The notes: generated by a model from the letters alone, not told the origin. A stretch of 64,000 nt of DNA from Tretioscincus oriximinensis (GCA_022410635.1 JAJVDF010000496.1:645676-709675); one strand, 5' to 3'; numbered from the stretch's first letter, positions 1 to 10,201 are shown. Numbers and translations: made by a program.

Positions 1-80
1 GATGATCTTAGTAACGTAGGGAGAATTATTGGTAAAGATGAATATCAACATCCCCTTGTTCTCCACTTCCTCCTTTTACT

Positions 81-375
81 AGAAGAAGAAATGGGTTCTT
101 ATACCCCGCTTTTCTCACCTTATAAAGGGACTCAAAGTGGCTTACAAAGGTATTTTGCCCGAAGACTCACATTCTATCTTCCCCAACAGGCTGTGGTGGT
201 TCCCATGTATCTACTTGTAGTCAGTTGCAATTTCTTGCACTTCTTGCTTTCGAACAGCTGGGTTGGTTAGAGCTACAGGCTAGTGGAAGGTGCTCACCCC
301 TCCCCATTTCCGACACAGGGCTTCAAAACACCATCTCCCAGATGAGAGACTGTTTCCTAAGCGACTGAGCCATCG
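81..375 (-). mobile_element. SINE-A copy, near full length
   Basis: tRNA-headed SINE read on the minus strand. The 3' end lies at the left, with a short GAA run and then the shared tail (rc of a GTATAAGAACCCA-like motif). The body carries the conserved CCAACCCAGCT and GGAACCACCACAGCC blocks. The head at 350-375 reads as rc of GGCTCAGTCGCTTAGG, an A-box-like stretch. Family assignment comes from comparison with more than ten other copies in this window. Confidence 0.85.
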
Positions 376-390
376 CTTATCTGGGTTTGG

Positions 391-631
391 GATAAAGGCA
401 GTGCGGCAGGGTGACTAGTAATGGGAACGACCAGCAATTGTGCCTCAGGTACATTTTTATACAAAAGAACTCCTGTTCTTGAATTATCATTCTTATTTGC
501 TTTTGTTATCATAGCCCCTTCCGCACACCTTGTTAAAATTACAATAGTTTTAAAATCTGGACTAACCCAATCGTGGGTCCATGCAACTCATGGACCCTCA
601 TCCTTTTGCAAACAAACCACTAGAAAACAAT
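391..631. other. Unique sequence, nothing recognised
   Basis: No repeat family, RNA gene or convincing coding sequence seen. A 70-codon open frame at 421-633 has no recognisable motif and is probably chance. Confidence 0.5.
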
Positions 632-738
632 AGGAAGAATTGGGGTTTTATATCTTGCCCTTCTTACCCAAAGGGACTTAGAGCAACTTGTAAGCTTTGT
701 TTCACCTGAAGACTTATATCTGCCTTCTCCCACCATGT
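632..738 (-). mobile_element. SINE-A 3' end fragment
   Basis: Diverged copy of the shared SINE tail (GGGGTTTTATATC, then a CCAAAGGGACTTAGAGCA-like block) followed by the first part of the body. The tRNA head is missing. Confidence 0.6.
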
Positions 739-1280
739 TGAATGTGAGGTCTTTTGAGATGCCAACAACCCTGCTTTGATTGAGCCAGCAAAATTGGGTC
801 TGCACTGGAGACTTTATGCCTTCTGCACATGTCCCCCTGGTCTAAGCCATGACCTTAGCATGCCAGTCAATGCCATGTTATGATTTACAGTTTAACTGTG
901 CAAGCAAGTCTGGGGTCTTCTAACCCATGAAGCTTGCTAACAAAAAGGAGGGGTTCTCTTATCCCACACCAGCCTTGCCAAAAGGAGCACCATGTACATT
1001 TGTAAAGTCCTATGCAGAACGTGCCTCATCTGTTATCAGCAGGAGAAAATGGCAAAGTGACTTTTCCTGATGCAACTATTTGGAATGTTTGTCTGTTTTA
1101 GACTTGTCAGTTACTTGCTTTTGCAGCCAATAACTCGTGGGTGGGTTTTGTTCCAAATGGAAGAAACAATAACAACAGGTGTAGCTATCTCAGGAAGCAG
1201 AAGCATCAAGATAAGAACATATTGAGATCGCTGGAATCCAAGACATGAAAAGAACAGTTATTTATGTGCTGAAGAATGTC
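739..1280. other. Unique sequence, nothing recognised
   Basis: About 540 bases in which I recognise no repeat or gene. Confidence 0.4.
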
Positions 1281-1471
1281 ACATGTGCAAAGTCATGCAT
1301 TTGGGGCAAAGAACCTCAGTTGCTCCTATCAACTGATGGGCACCAGGCTTTCCATGCTAGACCAGGGAAGGGATCTTGGGTGTGGTAGACGGCAGTGAAA
1401 AAAGTGAATTTAATATAGGAAGGAGATTGGAAACAAGTTGGCAAATGATGCTTTGCCTTTTTATAAATCGA
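1281..1471 (+). mobile_element. CR1-B LINE fragment, 5' part of a split element
   Basis: Matches the segment of CR1 ORF2 that contains AAAGTCATGCAT, GGGATCTTGGG and GGAAACAAG in order, seen in several other CR1-B copies. It stops at TTTATAAATC. The same element resumes near 2003, where GAGGCCACA and TTCAATTCTGG appear, so 1472-2002 interrupts it. Confidence 0.75.
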
Positions 1472-2002
1472 CTAGTGGAATTATCCTGTTGCGTTATGGA
1501 ATGCAATGGGCTCTAGCTCCTCCTCCACTTTGCTCCAACCCATGTATCCAACCACTCCGTACCTCCCTTGCCCCCTTCCAACCCTCTTTCACTTGCTGCT
1601 TCTTTGTTTTGTTCCTCCTTTATTTTAGTTTTCCTTCTTTTTTTCCTTCCTTCCTTTCTCTTCCAGTCCTGGTCCGAGTACTAAGCCCTTCTCACATCTT
1701 TCTGCCCAGAGAACTCTCCATTTATTACATCCCTCTTTTTTCTGTCTTAACTAATTTCTAAGCCAAACGTCTGGTGCCTGGAGGCTGCCAAAATTCTGAA
1801 TCTCTAGAGGCTGCCACAGTTTTGAGCCATTCCATTGGTCTCTGGAGGATGCCAAAGGTTCATGTTCTGTCATTGGTCTCTGGAGGCTGCCAAAGGTTCA
1901 TGTTCTGTCATTGGTCTCTGGAGGCTGCCAAAGGTTCATGTTTTGTCATTGGTCGTTATACCTCGGAATTTTGAACTCTCTCACATGCCTGTTGTTACTT
2001 AT
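1472..2002. repeat. Insert inside CR1-B: shared 85-bp module, pyrimidine tract and minisatellite
   Basis: Begins with ACTAGTGGAAT and then a block containing GCAATGGGCTCTAG, which recurs at 36573-36660. A C/T-rich stretch (1550-1760) and the 38-bp tandem repeat follow. The whole piece interrupts a colinear CR1. I do not recognise the family. Confidence 0.5.
1763..1952 (+). repeat. 38-bp minisatellite, about 4.8 units
   Basis: Three near-identical 38-bp units at 1839-1876, 1877-1914 and 1915-1952 begin TCTCTGGAGGNTGCCAAAGG. A more diverged unit lies at 1801-1838 and a partial unit before it. Divergence rises toward the 5' side, so the array appears to have expanded at its 3' side. Confidence 0.9.
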
Positions 2003-2656
2003 GATATTGAGGCCACACTTTGAGTTCTGTGTTCAATTCTGGAACTGAAGAAGGTGCAAAAAAGGGTAACAAGAATAATTAAGGAGCTGGAGCACCTCCC
2101 TCATGATTCCAGGCTACAATGTCTAGGCTTCTTCAGCCTAGAAAGATGGTGGTTAAGAAGGGATCTGATTGAAGTGTATAAAATCATGCATCGGATGTAT
2201 AAGATGAATACATAAAATGTCTATAATTTCCTCGAAACTGCTGTGCAAAACAGTTAGAGCACACAAGGAAAAGTATACTGCTCAAAACAATTAAGGGAAC
2301 ACTTGGTGTTACATTGTTATTTTAACATGTTTTAACTTAATTGTTTTGAGCAAGTATATTTTTTCACATAGAGGGCCATTGGTCTATGGAATTTCAGAAG
2401 AGATGGTCAGTAGAATTAGATGCATTTACGGAAACCAGGTGTAGCAATAATTTTTAGGATGTCTTGTTACTGCCTCTGGATCAAGCAAAAGGCAGTATTC
2501 CTGGAATGCCATTGCAAGGACTTGAGAACAGTTGTGGGTTTTGCCTTCTTCTGCATGAGAGAGCCCAGGTGCAATTGGTGGGTCATTGAGTGAGATTGAG
2601 GCTGGACTAGATGGGCTCTGGCCCCATTCAGAAGGGCTCCTCTTATGTTCTTATGT
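2003..2656 (+). mobile_element. CR1-B LINE, 3' part reaching the tail
   Basis: Continues the element broken at 1471: GAAGGTGCAAAAAAGGG, GGAGCACCTCCCT, GATCTGATTGAAGTGTA, then GGACTAGATGGGCTCTGGCC and a 3' end of two TTATGTTC-type units. A small MITE at 2276-2356 interrupts it. Frameshifts and stops show it is dead. Confidence 0.9.
2276..2356. mobile_element. 81-bp TA-flanked MITE (Tc1/mariner type) inside CR1
   Basis: Terminal inverted repeats TACTGCTCAAAACAATTAA and, in reverse complement, TACTTGCTCAAAACAATTAA enclose about 40 bases. TA flanks both ends. Removing it restores the CR1 stretch GGAAAAGTATTTTTTCAC seen intact in other copies here. TA duplication and short TIRs fit Tc1/mariner-type cut-and-paste transposition. 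Confidence 0.85.
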
Positions 2657-2679
2657 CCAGAAATCTTTGAGAGGCACCA

Positions 2680-3265
2680 TGGCTGTGTTCTCACCAGGAG
2701 AAAAATTGGGAGCAAAAGCTGTGCAGCTTTGCATGGGGCACTCGCAGTTCCCCTATAATCAACAGAGGGAGCACTTTTGTAATGCATTGTTCGCAAAACC
2801 ACACATCACCGGAATGGAATTCTCCCTCAAAAGTGACGCAGGTGCAGTTTTTCCCAATTTGGGCTATCTTTGCTCTGGCTACGGTTTGCCCGTAGTGGGA
2901 ACGCCTCTGTGTGAACACTGCCACGCACCACTGGTGTACCTCCATTTTGTTCTAACCTCCAAGGAGGCAAGAGTAGTTCTTCAAGACAATTTTGTTTGTG
3001 TGCTGGGTTCTAGTTTTGTGCAAACCTAGATATCTCTATAATGTCTGTACTAGTTTTTTGCAATTATTGGTTTGTGCAAAACTGGAACACTTTTTTTTTT
3101 AAGGACAAAAAGAGGACACTTTGAAAACAGATTACCCAACCGATGGAGCCGTTGATTCCAAAAGCAATGCAAATCCTGTGCAGATGATGAAACAGAGCTG
3201 GAATTAGAAGAAAATGGCAGAGGGAACTGAATTCACTTCGCCGTTCTCAAAACTGCTTCTTTCAC
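2680..3265 (+). repeat. Unclassified interspersed repeat R1, copy 1
   Basis: Aligns over about 580 bases with 13707-14266 plus 14748-14762. Shared blocks include CCCTCAAAAGTGAC, GAACGCCTCTGTG, CCTCCATTTTGTT, AACAGATTACCCAACC and CTTGTGCAGATGATGAA. I do not recognise the family. No open frame is conserved between the copies, so it is probably non-autonomous. Confidence 0.75.
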
Positions 3266-3339
3266 CCTGTAAGAATGCAGCCCAAGTCTATTTTTGTACT
3301 TTTATACACACACAAATACCACAAAACCCTCATCCCACC

Positions 3340-3655
3340 CCCTCCCATTGGACATACCTCGGACAGCAATGAAGAGAACATTTAAACATAATGCAGTATA
3401 GAGATCATATTCATAACATTTTATAGCACTAGATGTCTATCGCTGTTAACACCAACCGATATAACTTCCCGCCAATTATCATGCCACAAATTATTGGCCT
3501 GTGCCCCTTGTAGGCGTAGCCTTCTAAGCCGAAATGCTTCATAAATAAAAAGTTCAGTTAAGTAATCTAACCAAGTGTGTTTTGACCATTTTCCCCTATC
3601 TTTCCATCCTTGGGCAATAGTAAGTTGGGCTATTCCTCATTGGGGCCATTTACAA
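3340..3655 (-). mobile_element. L1 LINE ORF2 C-terminus and 3' flank, 3' half of an inverted element
   Basis: The minus strand encodes an L1-like C-terminal block, LTIAQGWKDRGKWSKHTWLD, then a frame running to a stop near 3430. The TIAxxWK pattern is typical of vertebrate L1 ORF2 C-termini. The preceding part of the protein lies on the opposite strand at 3700-4085. Confidence 0.7.
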
Positions 3656-3699
3656 TCTTTTATTGAAAATAAAATATAATAATTATTCAGTTCTGTTTA

Positions 3700-4085
3700 A
3701 TAAATGGTATAATGATACAATGTTGAGTGAGGATGAATGGCAGAGGTGGGTCCAGGTAACTACTGTGTCTAATAATTCTAAGATCAGGCAATTAAATATG
3801 AAATTATGAGCCAGATGGTATAGGACGCCAACCCAACTTGCTCATATTGGAGGTATCTCTCTGTTATGTTGGCATGGGTGTAATGCTGGGGGGACTTACC
3901 TTCATATGTGGTATCTTTGTTTTAGGGAATTCTGGCAAGACGTGGCAGTGGAGATTAATTTTATATTACATGTAGATATCCCTTTTTCGGAACAATTTTT
4001 GATAAGGAACGATATATCTCTGTTAAACTCACAATACCATCAGGAATACGTGTGTATTTTTGTACTCACTGTGCTAGACTGTGTC
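3700..4085 (+). mobile_element. L1 LINE ORF2 fragment, inverted 5' half
   Basis: The plus strand encodes the L1 zinc-knuckle-like region: WYRTPTQLAHIGG, LCWHGCNAGGTYLHMWYL, then FREFWQDV, with one in-frame stop before RWYRTP. In L1 this region lies just upstream of the TIAxxWK block, which here is on the minus strand. The head-to-head arrangement matches the twin-priming inversion of L1 insertions. Confidence 0.75.
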
Positions 4086-5034
4086 CTGCATTTGACTTTG
4101 TTCTTCGTTCCCAGTATCAGGAAGGGAGCAAAGGGAGCTGAAACCAAATAATGCCCAAAGCTTATTAGAAGATTGTGTGTCATGAGTCTGATCTAGATCA
4201 CCCCTAGGATTGTTCCTTCCGCTGTGATTGAATGATGGGACTTTCCCTCATTCGATTGTGCAGGAGGGAGCACCTGGACCACTACCTTGTAGATATGGTG
4301 CATTTGCACATCAACCTGTATGTTTCTGTCACTCTGGAACAGATGTGGGATGCTCCAACGCAGGCATGCAATTGGTACAGCAAAGGAGCAGTACTAAAGA
4401 TCCCAGAATAGCTCAAACAACAGTCCCACAATTGCAGAGAATATTGTTGTTTGGAACCAGGCACAGCCTAAGAAGTTGGAGCACTGATTCTTAAACGTTT
4501 GTGCTAGGGTTCAAATGGTTGATGGGACCAAAATTTAGCAGTTGCATTTTGTGCAAACAATGCAGAATAACAACAGCAGCAGCAGCAGCAAGAACAGACA
4601 GTACGTTGGCACACTTAGGAAATTAATGGGAGCATTTTTACCGTATGATCCCTTGGTTGTCAGAGAACCACTTTAACTTTCTTTCTTTTACTGTGGAAAA
4701 CAAACAGGAGCCAGACTTATTCATTCCCAGACTGATGATCTCCCTTGATAGGCTGGAGAGAAAAAGATCATAAAGTGGGATAAATGGGGATAAAGTGACT
4801 GGATACTTTGGCTCTTTTCAGCACTATTAATCAAAGGCTGTTCCTTTACCTTGGCTTCTTACGTTTGGCTTCTTCTCCCAGCTTGTCACGACTCTTATCT
4901 TGCTGCTGTCTCAGTGCTTTCATGCATGTTAGTCTGCACTTTTTTCTTTTACTGCTGCAGCTGGTATCTTTCCCAATAATATCTGGTGTGGGTCATGAGA
5001 GCCGCTAGCCTTGTTAAGAGCATAAGAACTTATG
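4086..5034. other. Unique sequence, short AGC run only
   Basis: No gene or known repeat recognised. A short (AGC)5-type run lies near 4574-4590. Small open frames on both strands lack motifs. Confidence 0.4.
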
Positions 5035-5370
5035 ATTATAGAATCATAGAATCATAGAGCTGGAGGGGATGTCCAGGGCCATAGGGTCCAACCACTGCTA
5101 AATACAGGATTCATTAAACCATCCTGGGCAGATGACTGTCCAGCCTCTGTTCAAAGGCTTCCAACGAAGATGAGCTCACCACCTCCTGTGGCAACCTGTT
5201 CCACTGGTTTATCACCCTGACTGTTAGAAAGTTTTTTTCTGATATCTAGTCTAAATCTCCTCCCTTGCAGTTTCATTCCGTTGTTTCTAGTCCTTCCACG
5301 TGCCAATGAGAACAAAGCTGATCCCTCTGCTCTGTGAAAAGCCCTTCAGATATTCAGATATTATCTGATA
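5035..5370 (-). mobile_element. CR1-A LINE 3' end
   Basis: Starts with the reverse complement of an ATTCTATGATTCTATG tail (5039-5056), followed by CCAGGGCCATAGGGTCCAACC, GGATTCATTAAACCATCC and CCACCTCCTGTGGCAACCTG. These blocks recur in five other CR1-A copies. Bird-type CR1 has the same 8-bp ATTCTATG tail. Confidence 0.9.
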
Positions 5371-6555
5371 TTATATAAGTGGAGCCTTGATGAATTTGGC
5401 CACAAAATTGTGTACTACATTACACAGAGTCTCACCAATTGCACCTAGATACTCAAGCCATTCCAGAGCCACTGATTTGGATTCTGGAGAGATACACTAA
5501 GAGAAGTAAAGGCCTTTATCTGTCAACTAATTAGACCTCACTCAGTTGCATCTAAGCTCCTGATTTCCCTTGTCATCTTTTGCTCCCTATCTTGATTAGC
5601 AGCTTCTTCATCCAGCTTCTTTGCAACCATCGATTGCCTTGTTTCATTCTGAATCTCCACTGGAAAAAGCCAAGCATTCTATAGGGCAAATACAAAATGT
5701 GCGTGAACTCCATCTGTCATCAAACAGAAGCCTAAGGGATAATTCTGGAAAGAGGAAAACTTTCTCACAAAGATCTGCTGTCAAGCTCCTTTAATCTCTC
5801 CCATTGCCTGAAGGTTTCATATCCTTCAACCACATTTTAGTCTGCAGGAACAATAGGGTCGCTTTCTTCCATTTTGCCTTCAAGATTTCCATAGTCTATC
5901 TGCAGACCATAAAGAAAGAGAAATTACTGGAGGGGAAATGCAAGAGAAGCACTAGGGTGAAAGAGCTCAAGAAAGTAAAGTGGATGTAAAAATATGAAGC
6001 TCAACACAAAATAAACAACCTCCATGAATGGCATTTTGTACAAGAGATGCGATGATTCCCATCTTAGATATATTTATGTATTCCAGTTAATTTTGTGGAG
6101 CGAACAGGTATAGTTTGATAAATGCCCTCACTATAGAAATAACTTCTCATCATTTTAAAATTGCATTAAGGATGTACAATCTTTTATGACAGGAAAAGTT
6201 ACCAAGAAGGGCATTTTATATCGCACAGTTGATTTGTCAGCTTTTTCCAAAATAAGGTTCAACATCATTGCCACAATCCAAGGAATCTGGAAACAATGAT
6301 CTGTTCTCAGCTGGTGCTTATTCTGGATTATATTCTGGAATTGGGACCTACCATCTTCATGATGGTGAAGACATCTTAGAGGGAAGACTGTTCCATAACT
6401 TTGAGAAATCTGTGGAGATCCTAGAGGATCTACACATTATGTATCTGTTATTTCAGGGACCAAATATTTCTATGAAGAATAGGATGCGTCTCTACTCCAT
6501 GGTAAGGTTACCACCATAGGGTCCAGACAACTGCCCAGAAACATTTTATGCTGTT
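5371..6555. other. Unique sequence, nothing recognised
   Basis: About 1.2 kb without a recognised repeat or gene. An 83-codon frame at 6268-6519 has no identifiable domain. Confidence 0.4.
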
Positions 6556-7455
6556 TTTGAAAGAGCTTCACTGACTGCCAATTTGCTACCAAGTCCAAGC
6601 CAAGGTATTAACTTTAACCTATAAGACACACTAAATAACCTAGCCCCATAAGAATAAGAAGAGCCATCCTGGAGGCAGCATCCAGACATCCATCCTAGTA
6701 CCCCTTCCCTTGGTGTCCATAAACCTGTCTAGTGCTATCTTGAAACTTTCCAAGCTGTTAGCTACCACCACCTCTTCTGGAAGTAAATTCCACAGACCAA
6801 TGATCCTCTGGGTGAAAAAAATACATTCCTTTGTCTGTTCTCACTTTTCTGTCCATCAGTTTCAAGGAGTGCCCTCTGGTCCTAGTGTTGTGTGATAGAG
6901 AAAACATTTTTTCTCTATTCACCTTATTCATCCTATGCATGATTTTATACACTTCAATCGGATCACCTCTCAAACGCCACCTTTCGAGGATGAAGAGGCC
7001 CAGACGTTGCAGCATGACTTCATAAAGGAGGTGGTCCAGACCCTTGATCATTCTTGTTGCCCTTTTCTGCATCTTCTCTAGTTCCACAATATCCCTCTTG
7101 AGATGTGGTGACCAGAATTGAATGAACTGTCCCAGATATCTAAAGGATCACCTCCCATACCGAGCTGTCCATGCCTTAAGATCTGCAGAAGAAGCCTTCC
7201 TACTTCTACCACTTCTTTCAGTAGCTAAAAGGGTGGGGTTCTGTTGCCGCCCTCAGACTATAGAGCAGTGTCTCCCTTGAAGTGCATCAATTACCATCTC
7301 TGAATGCATTCAGAAAACTCCTGGCCCTTGGTTGAAAAACTGCCTTCCCTTTCTTACTTTTAGATATTGCTGTTTTAATATGTTAATTCTGTTTTTATTG
7401 TTAATCGCCCAAAGACCTCCAGGTATAGGGTGGAATAGGAATGCAAATAAATAAA
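6556..7455 (+). mobile_element. L2-like LINE, C-terminal ORF and 3' tail, split by CR1-B
   Basis: Left piece 6556-6647 reads as an L2-type block (CTGACTGCCAATTTGCTACC, FKVL-like). The right piece after the CR1 encodes LPYRAVHALRSAEEAFLL, typical of an L2 C-terminus. The 3' end at 7390-7455 is the window's L2 tail: GCCCAAAGACCTCCAGGTATAG-like, then (AAAT)n. A CR1-B at 6648-7122 lies inside. Confidence 0.7.
6648..7122 (-). mobile_element. CR1-B LINE nested in L2
   Basis: Minus-strand CR1 from a degraded tail (CATAAGAATAAGAAGAGCC) to GACCAGAATTGAA. About 140 bases between AGAGCCATC and CTGGAGGCAGCATCC are missing compared with other copies. The minus strand retains a 109-codon stretch with LEKMQKRATRMIKGLDHL, the conserved CR1 ORF2 C-terminal motif. 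Confidence 0.9.
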
Positions 7456-7567
7456 TTTAAAAGATAAAACTGGCTAAGCATTTTCAGTTTTAATGGATAT
7501 GAAACAGAGAAATTTTCTCCCAGCTGCAGCTTTTAATGCCTGGAGAAGCTAGATTGGAAAAATCACT

Positions 7568-7796
7568 TTTTTCATACCCATTTAAACTGCAAACTCCTAT
7601 TCTGGTTTTTTTGTGGCAACCATACCCCAAGGGCACGGGGCCTTGAAACACACAGTACTTCTGCCTTGCCTCGATTCAGTTTCACTTTGTTGGCCCTCAT
7701 CCAGCCCATTACTACTCCTAAGCACCTGTCAAGCACTTTGATTGTCTCAGGTGGAATGGGAAAATGGAGCTGGGTGTCCCTGTATGTTGATGACAA
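7568..7796 (-). mobile_element. L2-like LINE RT fragment
   Basis: The minus strand encodes DTQLHFPIPPETIKVLDRCL followed by MRANKVKLNRGKAEVLCVS. This is the region just after the YADDTQL catalytic motif of L2-clade reverse transcriptase; the YADD itself is mutated. The open frame is 74 codons. Confidence 0.75.
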
Positions 7797-7834
7797 TTTG
7801 TTCCAGATCTTCTGATGAGACCATCATTTTTTTA

Positions 7835-7908
7835 TTATGATTTGCCCTGAGACCTTTGGGCATTGGGCAGATTATAAATGTAAATAAGTAAATAAATAAA
7901 TGAATAAT
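7835..7908 (+). mobile_element. L2-like 3' tail
   Basis: Contains TTGCCCTGAGACCTTTGGGC, TATAAATGTAAATAAG, and (AAAT)n. This is the same 3' terminus seen at 7390-7455, 25705-25775 and 60008-60080. It is oriented opposite to the RT fragment just upstream. Confidence 0.7.
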
Positions 7909-8344
7909 AGTTCTGGTGCTGTATGGCAGCACGATAATCTTCCCTTTCATTAAGGAAGTTGACACTGTTTAACTGAGTCAACAGGAGTGCCATGAAGGCC
8001 AATTTCAAACACAAAATAACTTTGTTGATGTGCTGAGAAGCTTTGCTGTTGTGTAACGATCTCTTGAAATATTTTATTCATGAGTTGAATGGTCTTGGCC
8101 ATTTGTTTCTATTAACCTCCTTTAAAGGCCACACAAACACCTGTGATCGATGTGTAGTTTAGTGGTCCCTTATCCACTCGTTGAAATGACTGTAGAGTTA
8201 TTGTATTGCATTGGAGCCAAGAATCTGTTAAAATATCTTCCCTTCATCTGATGGCTGTAGGATACTTTGGTCTATCATTCCAACCAATCACATGTTGCAT
8301 GGGGAACGGTCAGGAATATTGAGAACAGTGACCAAACCTTGGAA
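7909..8344. other. Unique sequence, nothing recognised
   Basis: About 435 bases with no recognised element. Confidence 0.4.
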
Positions 8345-8377
8345 GGGGAAGGGAAAGAAGAAGTTGAAGAAGAAGAG

Positions 8378-8415
<38 letters not shown>

Positions 8416-8416
8416 A
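8345..8416 (+). repeat. GAA/GGA purine microsatellite at SINE-A 3' end
   Basis: Imperfect GAAGAAGAGGAGG-type array immediately beside the 3' end of the minus-strand SINE-A. The Glu-rich and Lys/Arg-rich frames across it are artefacts of the array. Confidence 0.9.
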
Positions 8417-8668
8417 TTGGATTTTTATACTCCTGCCTTTCTCACCTGAAATGACTCATAGTAGCTTACATTCTATCTTCTCCATGGCATTGTGGTAGTT
8501 CCCATTTATCTAGTAGTATTCTGTTGCAATTTCTTGCTATTCTTGCTTTCAAATAGATGGATTAGCTGTGCTAGTAGAAGACAGTCACCTTTTTCATGTC
8601 TAACACTGGGCCTCAAAACCTAATTTCTCATATGAAAGATGCCATTCGTGCCTACCAAGAAGTGGTAT
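8410..8668 (-). mobile_element. SINE-A copy
   Basis: Minus-strand SINE-A: GGATTTTTATACTCCTGCC tail, CTTACATTCTATCTTCTCC, TGGTAGTTCCCATTTATCT, and a degraded tRNA-like head near 8640-8668. Confidence 0.85.
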
Positions 8669-8771
8669 GAGATCATGGTAGGTACACAAGATGGAAAGGC
8701 CAAAAGCTCAGCGTTATAGCTTTTGCATTCTTTTGTCTAGTTGATAAAATTGCATCTTAGTTGATCTTTTA

Positions 8772-8816
8772 TGATGATGATGATGACAACGATGATATTT
8801 ATCACCATCATTATTG
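8772..8816 (+). repeat. ATG trinucleotide repeat
   Basis: Imperfect (GAT)n run followed by CATCATTATTGTTATTG. Confidence 0.8.
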
Positions 8817-8876
8817 TTATTGAACCTCATTTATCCAAGACATCTTGTCTTTTCTGAACAGAATATACAAAGTAAC

Positions 8877-9263
8877 TGTCAGGAATATTCCCTAACATGA
8901 ATATATAGGAGGTCTCTATTAAACCTTTATGGCTGGGCGACCTGTGAGTAAACTCAGTGGCAATTGTCAGGTTTTATTTGATGGAAATCCCTGACTGGCT
9001 TTTGCATTCTTCAAGGCTCATGCTTGAATTCTGGAAGGAAAATGAAAGGACCAGAGGGCACTGCTTCAGACTGGCTGATTGGTTATATACCTAGGGGAGG
9101 GAACTTCTTAATACTATAAATAGTTGTACCAGAGCCCCCCTGTTCTTGTGGCCCTCTGGACATAATTTAATTGTTGCTATTGAGCTGAATTAAGAAATCA
9201 CTTTGCTGAAATCACGAGCTGTGTGGTCTCTTAGATTTTTGGCTGCTAGAGCCTCACCGTGAC
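8877..9263 (+). mobile_element. Probable solo LTR
   Basis: Begins TGTCAGGAATATTCCC and ends CACCGTGACA, so the termini are the short inverted repeat TGTCA...TGACA typical of LTRs. A TATA-like ACTATAAATAGTT lies at 9114-9126. A pol or gag frame is absent on either side. I could not see a clear target duplication (GTAAC against TCCAA), which lowers confidence. Confidence 0.55.
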
Positions 9264-9468
9264 ATCCAAATTGCAAAACAAAACGCAAATAATGTCTAAA
9301 GTAACCTTAAGTATAGATCATAAGGCACTTAACTATCGAGAATAATTTAGCCAACATACTGGGAAGCTACTACATGAAGATGCAGTCTATGGGACTCCTT
9401 GTGTGGGGGGCTTTCTTTAGACTCCACAACTGTACATAAAGGAAACTCCTAATTTGTTTTCTGATCTG

Positions 9469-9838
9469 AACATAAGAACATAAGAGGAGCTCTGCTGTGA
9501 ATCGGGCTGGAGCCAGTTGAACCTGGGCAGTTTGGAACAAAATCTTCAGGAATTCTGTCTGTTGCTCCATCTCAGAGGTAACATCAAGACATCCATCCTA
9601 GTAGCTGTTTATACCCTTGGTGTCCATGAACTTGTCTAATCATGTCTTAAAGCTATCCAGGCTGCTACCTACCATCACCTCTTCTGGAAGTAAATTCCAA
9701 AGGCTGATGACCCTCTGGGTGAAAAAATACTTTCCCTTGTCTGTCCTCACTCTTCTGCCCATCAGCTTCAAGGAAAGCCCCTGGTCCAAGTGTTATGCAA
9801 TAGAGAAAACATTTTTGTCTCTATTGACCTTATCCAAT
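9469..9838 (-). mobile_element. CR1-B LINE 3' end
   Basis: Starts with AACATAAGAACATAAGAGG, then TGTTGCTCCATCTCAGAGG, ACCATCACCTCTTCTGGAAG and GCCCATCAGCTTCAAGGA. It is 5'-truncated at CTTATCCA. Confidence 0.9.
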
Positions 9839-9854
9839 TCTGCAAGTGCAGAAT

Positions 9855-10085
9855 TGCCTCTGTTTGAAGACTTCAGCAAAGAAGAGTTCACCATCCCCTC
9901 TGCAATCCACTTGTTGATTTCATTTCTGCCATAAAGGTTTTCTTCATACCTAATCTGTGATTATCCTGTGCACCTAGTCCTTCTTATGCAAGCGAGAACA
10001 GGGCTGATCCCTCTGCAGAGTGACAACCCTTTCAGGACTGTATTTCGAGGAAACCATCATGTCTCCTCTCTGCTGAATGGATTGC
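9855..10085 (-). mobile_element. CR1-A LINE fragment
   Basis: CTCTGTTTGAAGACTTC, GAAGAGTTCACCATCCCC and AGAACAGGGCTGATCCCTCT match CR1-A copies elsewhere in the window. The middle (TGGTTTATCACC region) is missing. Confidence 0.65.
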
Positions 10086-10107
10086 AATAGCAGTCAGTGG
10101 CAGCAAT

Positions 10108-10201
10108 GTATAGAAGATAATAATAATTAATCATCATCATCATCATCATNATCATCATCATCATCAATCATCAATCATCAATCATCAATCATCATCATCA
10201 T
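10108..10201 (+). repeat. ATC trinucleotide array with one N
   Basis: (ATC)n with interspersed ATCA units, placed at the 3' end of a minus-strand SINE-A. One undetermined base lies at 10150. Confidence 0.9.

Noticed and set aside
1801..1952. CRISPR-like direct repeats
   Set aside because: Units are contiguous with no spacers; it is a minisatellite in a vertebrate genome.
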